This document shows, in pieces, positions 48,081 through 59,400 of a stretch of DNA of 64,000 nucleotides. The position numbers were made by a program, and so were the translations under genes. The stretch's first letter is position 1. Each line of letters opens with the position of its first letter. Source of the stretch: Liriodendron chinense (Eukaryota; Streptophyta; Magnoliopsida; Magnoliales; Magnoliaceae); assembly GCA_003013855.2 (NCBI GenBank), contig ML058553.1:434001-498000 (forward strand). The letters run 5' to 3'. The notes beneath the pieces are model-generated. The model did no database searches, was not told the origin of the DNA, and saw nothing but the letters and a program-made list of their open reading frames with translations.

Positions 48081-48491
48081 ATGAATAGCCCCACGCAACC
48101 ACAGCCCAAGTCCGGGACCTGGGATTCGATAAATTGCGACCATCAAAACCCTTACCTCCTTCTCCAGAAACTGCTTACCCCAACCGACATCGACCCAAAA
48201 CAAAATCGTATCTTCCTCAACAAAAAGCTGATTGAGGACAATCTCTTCCCGATGGTGAACCAGATTGAGAAATCGTCGATGCTGGGTAAGGGACTCTCAG
48301 TTGACGCCTTCGATCAGGCGGGTTGGAAATTTTATATGGCCATCAAGCAGTTGCCAAGCAACGAGCAATTCACGTTCAAAACGGAGTGGAGGAAAATTGT
48401 GAAGAAGAACGGATGGGAGGTGAACGATACCGTCTGCATTTGGGCATTTCGCCGCGGAGGGAAGTTGTGTATCTATATGGAGCGCCAGTGA
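48081..48491 (+). CDS. Small single B3-domain protein (intronless), putative DNA-binding
   Basis: The single frame of 136 aa reads as one plant-specific B3 DNA-binding fold. LLQKLLTPTDIDPKQNRIFL (about residues 27-46) is the first strands and loop. LSVDAFDQAGWKFYMAIK lies in the middle. FKTEWRKIVKKNGWEVNDTV then CIWAFRRGGKLCIYMERQ (to the end) is the W..(I/V)VK.NG...(G/N)D...W.FR signature. The form is closest to short REM-like B3 proteins of the At2g/At1g 'B3 domain-containing' type, from memory of the family. There is no second domain. The protein would be nuclear by function; no localisation signal is evident. The start is the first ATG, after CTTCAAA. A possible poly-A signal, AATAAAAG, follows at about 48725-48732. 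Base composition is more coding-like than in the surroundings. Confidence 0.8.
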   Translation: MNSPTQPQPKSGTWDSINCDHQNPYLLLQKLLTPTDIDPKQNRIFLNKKLIEDNLFPMVNQIEKSSMLGKGLSVDAFDQAGWKFYMAIKQLPSNEQFTFKTEWRKIVKKNGWEVNDTVCIWAFRRGGKLCIYMERQ

Positions 48492-48772
48492 TTTTGATCT
48501 GCTGCACTTTCGAATATCATGGTAATATGCTACTTAGAGAGAGTAAAATCGTGGGGTGTTTAGTATATTAGAAGGGATTTGTGGAGTGGGAAGTTGTGTC
48601 TGTTCATCGAGTCGGAGTGATGCTGTTCTGCGGTTAATTTCCTGCTCTTAGCATGTTAGTAGAAGGGACTTGTGTGACTTTTTTGTCTCTTTTTTTTTTC
48701 ATGTGTGGTGTCGTTTTTTCATATAATAAAAGGGATTTGTGTACCTTCGTCTAGCATGGATTGAAGTCCCTA

Positions 48773-48856
48773 TTCAAGTGTTTGCTGTCTAAATACATTG
48801 AATTTGGAGTGTATTTCAAGTGTTTGCTGTCTCAGTATGTTGAAGTTGGGAGTGTT
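48773..48856. repeat. 42-bp tandem duplication downstream of the B3 gene
   Basis: TTCAAGTGTTTGCTGTCT begins both units (48773 and 48815), followed by AATACATTGAATTTGG-like sequence. Confidence 0.75.
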
Positions 48857-48944
48857 CTTCGTTTACTTTTTGTTCTTCCACTTTTAAAAGTCCCTAGTCA
48901 GACTATAAGTATTCTCAGTTTCTTGTGGCTGCGGCTTCGGTGAA

Positions 48945-49442
48945 TCCTCGGATGTACTGAGGTGGGTGTACCCCTTGGATGCGGATCCCACCTTGATGTA
49001 TACTCCTTACATCAACAACGTCCATCCTTCTTAAAAGTCATTTCAGAGCAGGATTCAAAAAACGAAGCAGATCCAATCTCAGATGGAACACACCGCAAAA
49101 ACCGTGGTGATTGACCATTAAAAATTTGTTGTGTGCCATAAAGGTTCTGGAGTGAGTTAAAATTTGTTTTTTTTTTTTTTCCTTCGTACATGTATTTATA
49201 ACCTTATCGACAGGTTGATGATAAATAAATAATCCGGTGGCCCCAAGAATATTTTAATGGCAGATATTCAATCACCATGGTTTCCTCTGGTGTGGACAAC
49301 CTGAGATTTGGATCTGCTTATTGTTTATGAATATAACCTAGACTGATCTTTCAAAACGGATGGACGTCATGGATGTAAAGTGAATAGGCCAACATAGGCC
49401 CCACAGTCAGGGATTCACTGGCAAGGTGGATCCAGGGATCCA
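48945..49442. mobile_element. Long-inverted-repeat element 3' of the B3 gene
   Basis: The left end is GATGTACTGAGGTGGGTGT with GCGGATCCCACCTTGATGTA. The right end is CCCCACAGTCAGGG with GCAAGGTGGATCCAGGGAT. The centre has GACCTTATCGACAGG-like sequence (ACCTTATCGACAGGTTGATG). Halves are complementary but considerably diverged. Confidence 0.68.
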
Positions 49443-50507
49443 CAGAAGCGGAAGCAGATTGGCTGGTGCACCCTACGCCAGTGACGTCCTTGGTGTAGGG
49501 ACATGGCGACATTGCTAGTGTAGGGATGTTGCGGATGCAGCGCGAGTGCGCAGTCTCGAGCACCGTGATTGTACGGGCGGTTTAAAGAAGATTAAGGCTA
49601 TGTGGACCCACTTAGCTTTCGAGCGTAAGAGCTACCTGCCAACCGCAGACTCTTGACATGTGGGACCAAATGTTCGTTAGAAGATTCAGACAATCTAAGT
49701 GGGCCCAATTTCAGGGGAACGGTCCAGAAAAAAAGTCCTTCAGGACCACTAAAAGGGGCCAACTAGGTCATGACTCATGACTTTCCACCCTAATTTCATA
49801 AAGACGCGCCATATAAAATCCTTCAGTAGGCTTCCAGCGATCTTCCACTAAAAGCCGCCGTTGTTTTGGAGTATGATTCCACAGTGACCCTCCAGTACCG
49901 AGCCTGGTACTGGTTGAAGATTTCTCCAGTACCCACCATGGAAGGGGATTGCGTATACGTCACCAAGTTCCATGGCCCACACCATGATGTTTGTATTATA
50001 TCCACACGGTCCATACATTTAAAAAGATCATTTTAGTCCATAATAGAAAAAATGAGATAGATCCAAATCTATAGTGGACCACACCACAGAAAGAATTGAG
50101 GACAATGATTCTCACTGTTGATACCTTCCTAGGCCCACCATGATGTTAATTTGTCATCCAACCTTTTCATGAGGTCACACAGACCTGGATGAAGGAGAAA
50201 AAAATAATATCTGATTGATCCAAAACTTCTGTAGCCTCCAAGAAGTTTGCAACTGTAGACGTTCAATCCCCACCGGTATCTGTGGTATGGTCCACTTGAG
50301 AATCAGATGTACCTCATATTTGGGCTGATGCACTATAATGATCTCATAAAATGAATGGACGGTATAGATATAACAGATACCTCATGGTGGGACCCACAGA
50401 ACATGAAGACGTCACTGTTGAATCCCAGGCATAAGACAGAAGACTTAGAATTGTTTCTAAACCCATCAGTAGTGAAAATCCACGCCGCTAATGATACTGT
50501 TGAGTTG
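49443..50507. other. Decayed inverted-repeat copies between B3 and the MULE-like element
   Basis: A GGCTGGTGCACCCTACGCCA end fragment lies at 49468-49560. A diverged member spans about 49960-50410, with TCATTTTAGTCCATAATAG in one half and TGATGCACTATAATGATC in the other. No gene. Confidence 0.5.
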
Positions 50508-50516
50508 GTGACTTTC

Positions 50517-51044
50517 GGGCGCGGATTTCCTGCGAAAGCCTTGCGCAGGAATTTCCTGCACTGGGAACCAAGGTGGGCCCACAGTGATGTTTTATGATAA
50601 ATCCACACCGTCCATCCGTTTTGGGAGCTTATTTTAGGCTATGAAAACAAAAATGAACCGGATCCAATACTCAAGTGGGCCGAAAACGTGAGATTTGAAC
50701 GTCCACAGTTGAAATATTTGTGGAGCCACAGGAGTTTCGAATCAGGATAATATTTGTTTTTCCAGTTCATCCCAGTAGTAGTGACGTTATGAACGGTATG
50801 GATGTCATACAAACATCACTGTGGACCCAGGGAGGTTTCAACGGTAGTAATTTACCTATCCACCTTTTCCTTTAGTGAGGCTCACTTGAGTATTGTATCC
50901 GGTTCATTTTTGTTTTCATAGCCTAAAATGAGCTCCCAAAACGGATGGACGGTGTGGATTTATCATAAAACATCAATGTGGGCCCCACCTTGGTTCCCAG
51001 CGCAGGAAATTCCTGCGCAAGGCTTTCGCAGGAAATCCGCGCCC
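50517..51044. mobile_element. MULE-like MITE with 9-bp target duplication (long-inverted-repeat family)
   Basis: The left end GGGCGCGGATTTCCTGCGAA and right end TTCGCAGGAAATCCGCGCCC are perfect complements. GTGACTTTC is exactly duplicated at 50508-50516 and 51045-51053. Nine-bp duplications are typical of Mutator-like elements. Each arm contains a nested hairpin (TCCTGCGAAAGCCTTGCGCA then GGA). The halves stay complementary into the middle. 528 bp, no transposase. Confidence 0.9.
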
Positions 51045-51053
51045 GTGACTTTC

Positions 51054-52654
51054 GATCCACACATGTGTCGTCACCCACAACTTGCGTGGTCCACTGGTCG
51101 TATCCGTCCATGTTGCAGACTCTATGAAACTATCATGCGATGTAGGGCCTGCGTACTAACACGTGCAAATATGAAAAACATGTGTGAGATCTGACTTTTT
51201 TTATTAGTAAACCTTTCTTAAAAAAAAGCATACAATTTTTACTTATAAGGTGGACCACAGTGTAAAAGGTAAGTTGACGGTTTGGATTTTGTTTTGATAT
51301 GCTCTGGCCCACCCAAGGAATGACTTGGCTTATTTTAAAACGCCAGTGTGATCACCGGATGCTAACGTCCCATTGTGATTCATGGGCTGCTTATGGATGT
51401 ATACGGCTCTTAGACTTTGCACAAATCTCTATAAACCCCACAAAGGCAGGGGAATCCCTGCAACGGCTATGCCGAATGTAAAAGCACCCAAGGTATGGTG
51501 GACCACCCCCACAAGAAGAGGGGTGATAATGATGCCCTTATTTGCCATCTAACCTGTTCATAAGGTCATATAGACCGGATGAAGGGAAAACACAAATATT
51601 AGCCTGATCAAAACTTCTGCACTCCCAAGAAGTTTTTAACAGTGAGCATTCAATCTCCACTGTGTGGTCCACTTGAGATTTAGATCTGCCTTATCTTTGG
51701 TCTCATGCCTTAAAATGATGTGAAAGATTAGATGGACGGTGTGGATAAAGCCCATACGTCCCAGTGGACCCCACAAAGAACCTGTTTGGACCGAGTCTGT
51801 CCACACGGAGGCAAGACGCAATCTGCTTCCAACTCAGGTGGGCCGCACCGTCCATCTCACAGGAAACTTGGATAGGGTCCACCATAATGTTTGTGAGAAA
51901 TCCACCCCGTCCGTCCATTTTAACAGCACGTTTTAGGATAGGGGACTAAAAATGAGGCAGATCCAAAACTTACGTGGGTCACGTCTTAAAGTTTATACTG
52001 TGGGAGCAGATTATATACTACCTGTGCCTGTTCCGAGCTCAGGACAGGCCCGACATGGCATGTACGTGTCACATTTTTATTTGTATTGGTGAAGGGCATG
52101 TTGTTTGAGGAGACTTGCCCTGTCAGTAAGCCTGACACAGTCATGTCACTCCTCTCCCCCAATGCCCACACGCCCACCTACTAGCATGTCCTGAGCTCGG
52201 GACAAGCTAGGGTAATACCTAATCCGCTCCTTTATATGGCATCCGAACCAATCATAAAGTCATTTCCACTTGGATAAATTGAAAGCACAAAAAACTTAGC
52301 CAGATACAAAACTCCCGTTGCCCTAGGAATGTTTCAGTTGTGGTCGTTCAATCCCCATTTCATCCTCTCGTGTGGCCCACTTGAGTTTTGTATCCTCTTC
52401 ATTTTTGCTCTCATGTTTTAAAACGGGCTTTCAAAACAGATGTACAGGAGGAATTTCTTACGAACATCACGGTGGGCCTCACTTAGGTTACAAGCACGGG
52501 AACATGGACGGCCTGTCGCAGGCAATCCGCATCCCTCCCTTATTTACAAAGGGAAAGGCAGCTAAATGGGTACAGCGACAATTCAAATCAGTGATTCATC
52601 ACATTTTAGAAATTTGGGTGGCCCATCATGTGGAGTCCACCCTTGGTTGCATGT
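51054..52654. other. Intergenic DNA with partial inverted-repeat-family copies
   Basis: Family fragments are legible at about 51230-51290, 51480-51780, 51835-51980 and 52230-52540. No gene is recognised. Confidence 0.5.
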
Positions 52655-52659
52655 CCATC

Positions 52660-53242
52660 TCTAGCGCCCCAGTGCAGCCTGGCTGTGGTCCGAGCGTGGG
52701 TTGTCATCCGGGTCCCGTTGGGATCGGTCGGGCTTCGAAAATAGCGCTCCAGTTGGTAGGGCCTGGGTGAGGTTAGTCCCACATCGGATGGATGAGCGCC
52801 TTGGATCCGGGCTATATGTGGAGTTCTCACCATATGGATACAACGCGTTTTGGGGGAAACCCCGAGAGCAAAGCCGTGAGGCTTCGGCCAAAGCGGACAA
52901 TATTGTGTCCTTGGGTGGGGGCGTTACAGGTGGTATCAGAGCCGAGGGCGGCTCTGCCCTGAGGGTGGGGGATTCTAGCGCTCCAGTGCAGCCTGGCTGT
53001 GGTCCGAGCGTCGGTTGTCATCCGGGTCCCGTTGGGATCGGTCGGGCTTCGAAAATAGCGCTCCAGTTGGTAGGACCTGGGTGAGGTTAGTCCCACATCG
53101 GATGGATGAGCGCCTTGGATCCGGGCTATATGTGGAGTTCTCACCATATGGATACAACGCGTTTTGGGGGAAACCCTGAGAGCAAAGCCGTGAGGCTTCG
53201 GCCAAAGCGGACAATATTGTGTCCTTGGGTGGGGGCGTTACA
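52660..53242 (+). mobile_element. TRIM retrotransposon (583 bp), young copy
   Basis: LTRs of 269 bp (52660-52928 and 52974-53242) differ at only about four positions by eye. Between them are the primer-binding site TGGTATCAGAGCC (52931-52943, complementary to initiator Met tRNA) and the polypurine tract GAGGGTGGGGGAT. The target duplication CCATC is exact (52655-52659 and 53243-53247). LTR termini are TCTAGC..TTACA rather than TG..CA. The LTR holds AGTCCCACATCGGATGGATG. No 5S rRNA-like segment is visible, so it is not Cassandra-like. Confidence 0.93.
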
Positions 53243-53337
53243 CCATCCCAAAAGATCAATGGAGAGAAAAATAAATGGTTAGGACTGATTTGATCTTGAT
53301 TGTCCATCATGTGGGGCCCACGTTTAATTGCATGTCC

Positions 53338-53411
53338 ATCTTAAATGTTATTTTGACTCAGTGAGCCCAGCCATCATCTTAAATGTTATTTTGACTAGTG
53401 AGCCCAGCCAT
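53338..53411. repeat. Tandem duplication, about 37 bp
   Basis: ATCTTAAATGTTATTTTGAC leads both units, each ending GTGAGCCCAGCCATC. A third partial unit lies at about 53430-53455. Confidence 0.75.
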
Positions 53412-54545
53412 CTGATCAATGGCAAGGAAATGTTATTTTGACTCAGTACTGAGCCCAAACTATCTCCTGAATGGTTAGGAAGTGGGTGGTCCATTTTTTA
53501 TGAGGCCCACCCAACATGTGCGTCCAATTGATGGGTATCAAATTAGATGATTTGATTAATTATATTAGAAAAGGTTCGATCATTGATGTGGATCATCCAT
53601 CAAGCAGGGCCTACATTTGATTGCGGCTGCTTCTGAATAAGCACTTTAATCAGAGATAGTAATCGCATGATCAACGGCGAGGAAACTTGATTGTATAAAT
53701 CAATTATATTATAAACGCTTATATGCAACAATCAAGACCGTCCATCTCGTGAACCCCTGATTCGAGTTTCCATGACTCTCAAGAATCACTTTGAACACGA
53801 TCTTCTCCATTAAATCAATGGCCAGTAAGAAGAACTATCTCAATAGATCGTATCATACCGAAGATTCTAGACCATCGACAATGAAGCCCACCATACAGTG
53901 TACGATTGAAAAATTGAAAGCTCGAATGCATCAAATACAGTGTACGATTGAGCATTCATTTTGCTCTGCCCGGTAAAATGGAGTAACATAGATGTGGCCT
54001 GTGGGGCCCATCTTTTCCGCCTGCCAAACACCCTGGTCAACCAGTCAAATTGGATAAAAAAAACTTGGAGTTGACAGATATTCACCATAATTTTTGAATT
54101 CCCTGCGTTTGGGGCGTCGGCAACGTCGGTTGCCCGACAACACTACTTCGGGGGCCTAAAATTCTGTCGAATTTCCACAAAACTCTCTGGACGTTTTTGA
54201 GGGACTTCAATTGCCCAACTTTGCCTCTTCGAGTGCCCGACCTTGTGCGATTTGTTGCGCAGATTTTTTTATTTTGTTTCCTATTTTAACTAGAACTCTT
54301 TGATTGCATTTTTAGGATGTTCTAGGATTAGTTTCTTCTATTTATAGTCCTTTTAAACTCATTGTTATTCATCTTTAATTAATCTAAAACAAAATTTAAA
54401 TTTTTACTCTTCTTTCTCGTGGATTCAAGCATTCCCTTGTGGGTTCAAAGAAGACCGGTTGAGGATTTTCGGTTGCTCCGTGGATTCGAAGTAGGTATCT
54501 TGTGAGAGAGACGGTAGTCGATCTCACCACATCTACACTTACACC
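53412..54545. other. Intergenic DNA; SDR intron 3 fragment and LTR-like remnant
   Basis: About 53905-54015 (GAAAGCTCGAATGCATC, TTTTGCTCTGCCCGG, ATAGATGTGG) matches SDR intron 3 (20910-21005 and 35640-35730). About 54285-54545 resembles the R-U5 end of a retrotransposon LTR (TTCTATTTATAGTCC, then GGTAGTCGATCTCACCACAT). No coding capacity. Confidence 0.45.
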
Positions 54546-54557
54546 ATCGTGGGCCAT

Positions 54558-55922
54558 TGTAGACACCCCACCTTCGGCTACAATGTTGGTAAAGATAGCT
54601 AAATGAATGGAGGACCATATCCCCAAATCCCATATCCAAACCCAGCCAAACTCACCCTTGTAAGCCCCAATTCATAGTCTACCTCAAGCCTGAATCCAGT
54701 CGACTCACCCCTAAACATTAGCCCAAAAAACCCCCCATAGGAAAAATTCCTTAAAAAGTCGAACTTGGTGAGTCAACCCGCTGAGTCAAATCACCGAGTC
54801 AACTCACTGAGTCGGTCAAGCCCCTACACCCAGTCAACTCACCGTGTTAATCCATCTTTCAAACCCAATCAACATACCTGGTTCCGAGCCACAGCTTCGG
54901 AGTATCTCCGAATCTCAAACCTCGGGCTTTGCTGCTTCAGGTTTGGGGGCCGTACGCTCCGAAGCTAGAGCAGCACGTCCGTATGGGCGGCCCCCTAGTT
55001 GCCGCCCAAGCTTATTTACACAAGCTGCCACTGCTCGTAGCTATAAATACCCCCCTTCTCTCTTGTTTCAACATCCAGAAAAAATCCCTCAACGTCCAAA
55101 TTTTTTCCAGTACAGCTCTATCCCTTTAGCCCATTCCTCCACCAAGGAGAGCCTGAGTGAGAAGAGCCTAACCTGGGTCCAGCCTAGCTTGACCCTAGTT
55201 CAAGTCTCCCAAGCTACCTAAGTCCCAATCTTAGCCACTCGAAGCAAACCCCTGCGACACTTCCGTCCATGCAGCTACTTTTTTATTAGCATCATCTCAT
55301 TTGCATCTAGCATAAGTGCAACATTTACTATTCTTCTAACCCCCTTACTTATCATATCACTGCAAACACTTTGATTATTCAAATACACATCATGCATCCT
55401 GCATAAAGCACTTATTAGTTCGAGCGTATGCTCTGGGCTTGCCTGTTAATGGAAACATGGCCATCAGAAACTTTTACTGTTCAGACCTACATTCATGCAT
55501 CATATCATTCATGAGAGTGTACGAGAATTAAATCAGACTTTTAAGTATTAGTTCGATTTTGTGAAGTAGAGACCGTACTTCGGTACGGGCAAAGTGGGGT
55601 GCTTCACATCTTCCCACCTTGTAATCGTGATCCCTTACCTTGAATCTCTGGCCGCAGATCAAAATGAGTCATTTTAGAGGAAGGAATCTTTGGATTCCCT
55701 TCTCTAACGTTTATACGGGGTCTAGCCAACTATAGATTTAAAGTAACTGGCCAGTGGCAACTCTGGTCTTATACGAACTCATCCAAATATATCCAATTTA
55801 ACACCACAACCGAAAAAAAACCCTCGAGAACGAGGCGAGCCAGTGGCACAACGGCGATTTACACACACACCCCCTTTTTTTCGAAAGGGAGGGTCGGGAG
55901 TGCGAAAAGGCGAGCATCCACA
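54558..55922. mobile_element. Solo LTR (1,365 bp) next to an SDR exon 5 remnant
   Basis: It begins TGTAGACACCCCACC, an LTR start I associate with Gypsy elements, and ends GCGAGCATCCACA. GCCAT is duplicated on both sides (54553-54557 and 55923-55927). There is no second LTR or interior. A frame at 54844-55221 inside it is not recognisable. Confidence 0.75.
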
Positions 55923-56460
55923 GCCATCTAGCCACTTCTTCAATCAGCTGGAAATGTCAACATATAGAAAGGAAATCATTGGAAAATTTCAAGGGTTGTG
56001 ATCACTACTCTCCCTTATCTCTTGTGAGGGCATGCGTATCATAGTTCAAAAACCAAAAACCTCACATCCAGCCCTCGACTTGACTCAATATTTAATAATT
56101 TATTGAAAAAGTGCTTAGAGTAATAATAGATATTTGAAATATTTATGAGTTAAAAAGATAGCCAAATTACTGAGTTGCCCTGAATCATCCAAGTTAATAA
56201 GTTAACTCAGCGATTCTAGCCGAGGCAGAACTGAATCTGGCTCATCAATGAGTTTCTTAGTGACTTAGCTCAGAATCTTGTTGAGCCGAGTTAACTCTAT
56301 CGAGTTTCAAGTCCTGTTGACTCGATAAGTCTTGCCGAGAAGGACTGAGCCTGGCTCATCAACGAGTGTCTGAGGATTAAGCTTGAATCTTGTTTAGTCG
56401 AGTTGACTCGGCTGAGGTTTTAGTCGAGTGACCGAGTTTTAGAACTTGGCACATGGCTAA
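55923..56460 (+). pseudogene. SDR copy 5: end of exon 5 plus 3' flank
   Basis: GCCATCTAGCCACTTCTTCA and following encode a degenerate SHFFNQLEMSTY, ending at TAG 55964-55966, where the other copies end GHFFDQMEMSTY. The 3' flank matches that of copy 1 (23530-24030) over about 480 bp. The piece of exon left of the solo LTR is at most about 12 bp (ATCGTGGGCCAT, 54546-54557). Confidence 0.75.
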
Positions 56461-59400
56461 CATTGCAGGGTGATTAGCAGTGTGGGTGTGTACTAAACCA
56501 CTATGCCCCCCCCCCCACAAAGTTTCCAATGGTGGGCATTCAGTCCCTGCTGTTTGGTGTGGTGTGGCCCACCTGAGTCTCGGATCTGCCTGATATTTGG
56601 ACTCTTCGTACTATTGTGGTCTTGAGAAACTGATTGACGGATTGATTAAGGGAAGGGAAGTGGCGCTCGTCTATCATTTAATTACTAAAAGCAAGCGCTG
56701 TCAACGGGCCCGGACTGGCCCGGAACTTACAGGCGGGCTTATTTAACATTTTGAGTTTGACTGGCCCAAGCCCGGCCCATTGACAGCCCTATAATCATTT
56801 GACACGTGGCCGACTCTTGTAGACTATGCAAGTGTCATTAGCTCTGAAAATAGGACCTATAGTTTTCCAATCCAGACCATTGATGTGCTGGGACCCACCG
56901 GGGATGAAGGATGCTACAAATATCTATCGCATTGGAAGATCCCAGCTACCAACATGAGGGTCTTTTATCTTTTGAATGTGGTACGGCTATTGGACTTCTC
57001 TTCTGAAGGGTTTCAACGGTGGACGTTTCCGTTCCCACTTTTCGTTTGCGATCTGGTCGGACTCAAGCGAGTCACCCCTAACTCTGCCGAGTCCCAACTT
57101 GACTCAGGAACGGACGAGTGAGTTTAGTCTCCGAGTCTTCGATCATGGTAACGAGTGGCTGGCTGGCCATCACAGGCCTCACAGGTCTGGTGAATTTGGA
57201 AATTCACTCCATTTGTGGCCCCTTGATGCATATGTTTTATCCATGATGTTCATCCATTTGCCTTTTATGCGTGACATTCAAGTTGCAAATGTTAGGTGAC
57301 CAGCATCAGCTGTGAAATCTGAACGGTTGATTACAATTCCATGATCCACCAAACTGACCTTTTACATTAGATGGATTGGACAGCCAAAATACTATGGTAT
57401 TTGTAGACATGCATTCATTGTGCAATGCTAATGCAATGCATATCATTTAAATACCGGTTCAGATAGCTTCTTTTGAAAGTAGTCTATTTCGGAGTTTAAC
57501 AGTCCTGCTTTCCCATCCCTTTCTTCCCTTTCCATTCCACACTATCCCCTGTCGTCTTCTTCCGTGGATCCCACTTTTTTGAAAGATCTCTCGTTCGACT
57601 TATCATAAGTGGTTTTCCGCCGCTTATGATAAGTACTTGCCTAACGCGCCTATCAATCGAGTTGTCATAAGTAGTCGCTTGACCCGCTTATCAAGAGAGG
57701 ATGTGGAGCACGTGTATGAAACTCTTTATAAAAAGAGAGGAAGCGAATTGGCTGTTGCCCGGGTAACACCTTCGTGGGTTACCCCAACCATGTGGGACCT
57801 ACCTTGATTTGTTTGTTGTATATCTAGGACGTCCATCCATTTTTCCATCTCATTTTATGATGCAATTCCAAATCTTAAGAAGATCCAAATCTCAGGTAGA
57901 CCATACCACTAGAAAAAGTTACTAATGACCATTAAAAACTTTCTATCATCCACAAAAGTTTTGGATCAAGTTGATCTTTTTATTTTTCTCCCTTTATACA
58001 GATCTTGTTGACACTATCAACAGGTTGGATGGGAAATAAACATTATGATATCCCTTTGGAATTTTAATGGTGAGGCACTCAATCACCACTATTTCTGTGG
58101 TGTGGTCTATTAACAGGCCATTGGCAGCCAGTATTATTTGAATGGATTTGAGAGTATTTGAAATCCATCATGCACTTTTTTGTGTTTGGCAGCAAAACTA
58201 AAGGGAATGATTTGGAATCCAATGCATTCCAAATCTCTTCAAATCCATGATGTTTATGTGCAATCCACTACCACCACCAGGTGATTCACCTGGCTCAGCA
58301 ACAAAAAAAATCAACCCTATTCTCGATTTAGGTGGACCATGATTGGAATCAATGTACAGTAAAACGGAGACCTTCCAAACTTTTTTCTCCGATATGGCCC
58401 ACCTCAATCACGAACAAGCTTGATTTTTGGCACCCAGGCTTAAAATTTTGCATAGCATCTAATGATTGGAGTGGATTTCACATAATCATCACGGTAGGCC
58501 TTGTAATCATCACAATGGGTCCTAAGAAGTTTTTAACAGTGGCTATTCAATCACTACTATTTCCAAAGATGTGGTCCACTTGAGATTTGAAATCTGCTTA
58601 ATTTTTGTACCATGACCTAAAACAAGCTTGAAAAATTGATCGATGGCGTGGGTATACAACACATTCATTAAGGTGGGCATTGTAAAACTCAAGAGTGGAC
58701 ATTTCTCTCCCAACTGCTTTCTTTAGTGGGGCCCACTTGAAATTTTGACCCTAGGTATAACGTGGGATGACCCATTTAATAGTGGGAGTAGATAGATTTC
58801 AGGTACACATCACTGGGGGCCCTACATGATTGTCCTTTGACCTAAAACTTATCAAAACTATTGAAAAGTAAACTTTTGTATGCTTGTGGCCCATGCAAGG
58901 CTTGAAATTATCCCAAGTTTTCTCCAAAATGCATGTCTTGATGGACTTCTTCCAATGACTATTTACAATATTATACATGTACACCATTTTCGAATATTGT
59001 AAATTATTTAGTTAATCAAATTCAACTTCCGCGAATATAATATAAGATTTTAATCCTTTCAAAATACATGCTGCACCGATTACCTATACCCCGCCATACG
59101 GAACGTGACTGCATCCTACCCCTCCCTTTCCCTCCTCGTGTCTCCAGCTAAGAACGGGAAGGAGGTTTTATCCATATTGTTCATACATTTTTAACTAATC
59201 ATTTCAGTATATATGCTCAAAAGTGAGGCAGATCAAAGGCATGGGTGGATCTCAAAATGGGGATTAAACTCTTACAAAATCTCCAGGGCCACAGAAGTTT
59301 TGGATCAAACTGATATTTGTGTTTTCCCTTCATCCAAGTTTATATTACTTTATGAATAGGTTGGATGGCAAATATACCGTTGCTTGCTATGGTGTGTTCT

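Noticed and set aside
52372..53310. Several 100-130-codon frames on both strands
   Set aside because: All lie across the TRIM LTRs, and the near-identical peptides repeat because the two LTRs are identical. TRIMs do not encode proteins.
54844..55221. 125-codon + strand frame
   Set aside because: It lies inside the solo LTR, has no recognisable domain and no conserved motif.
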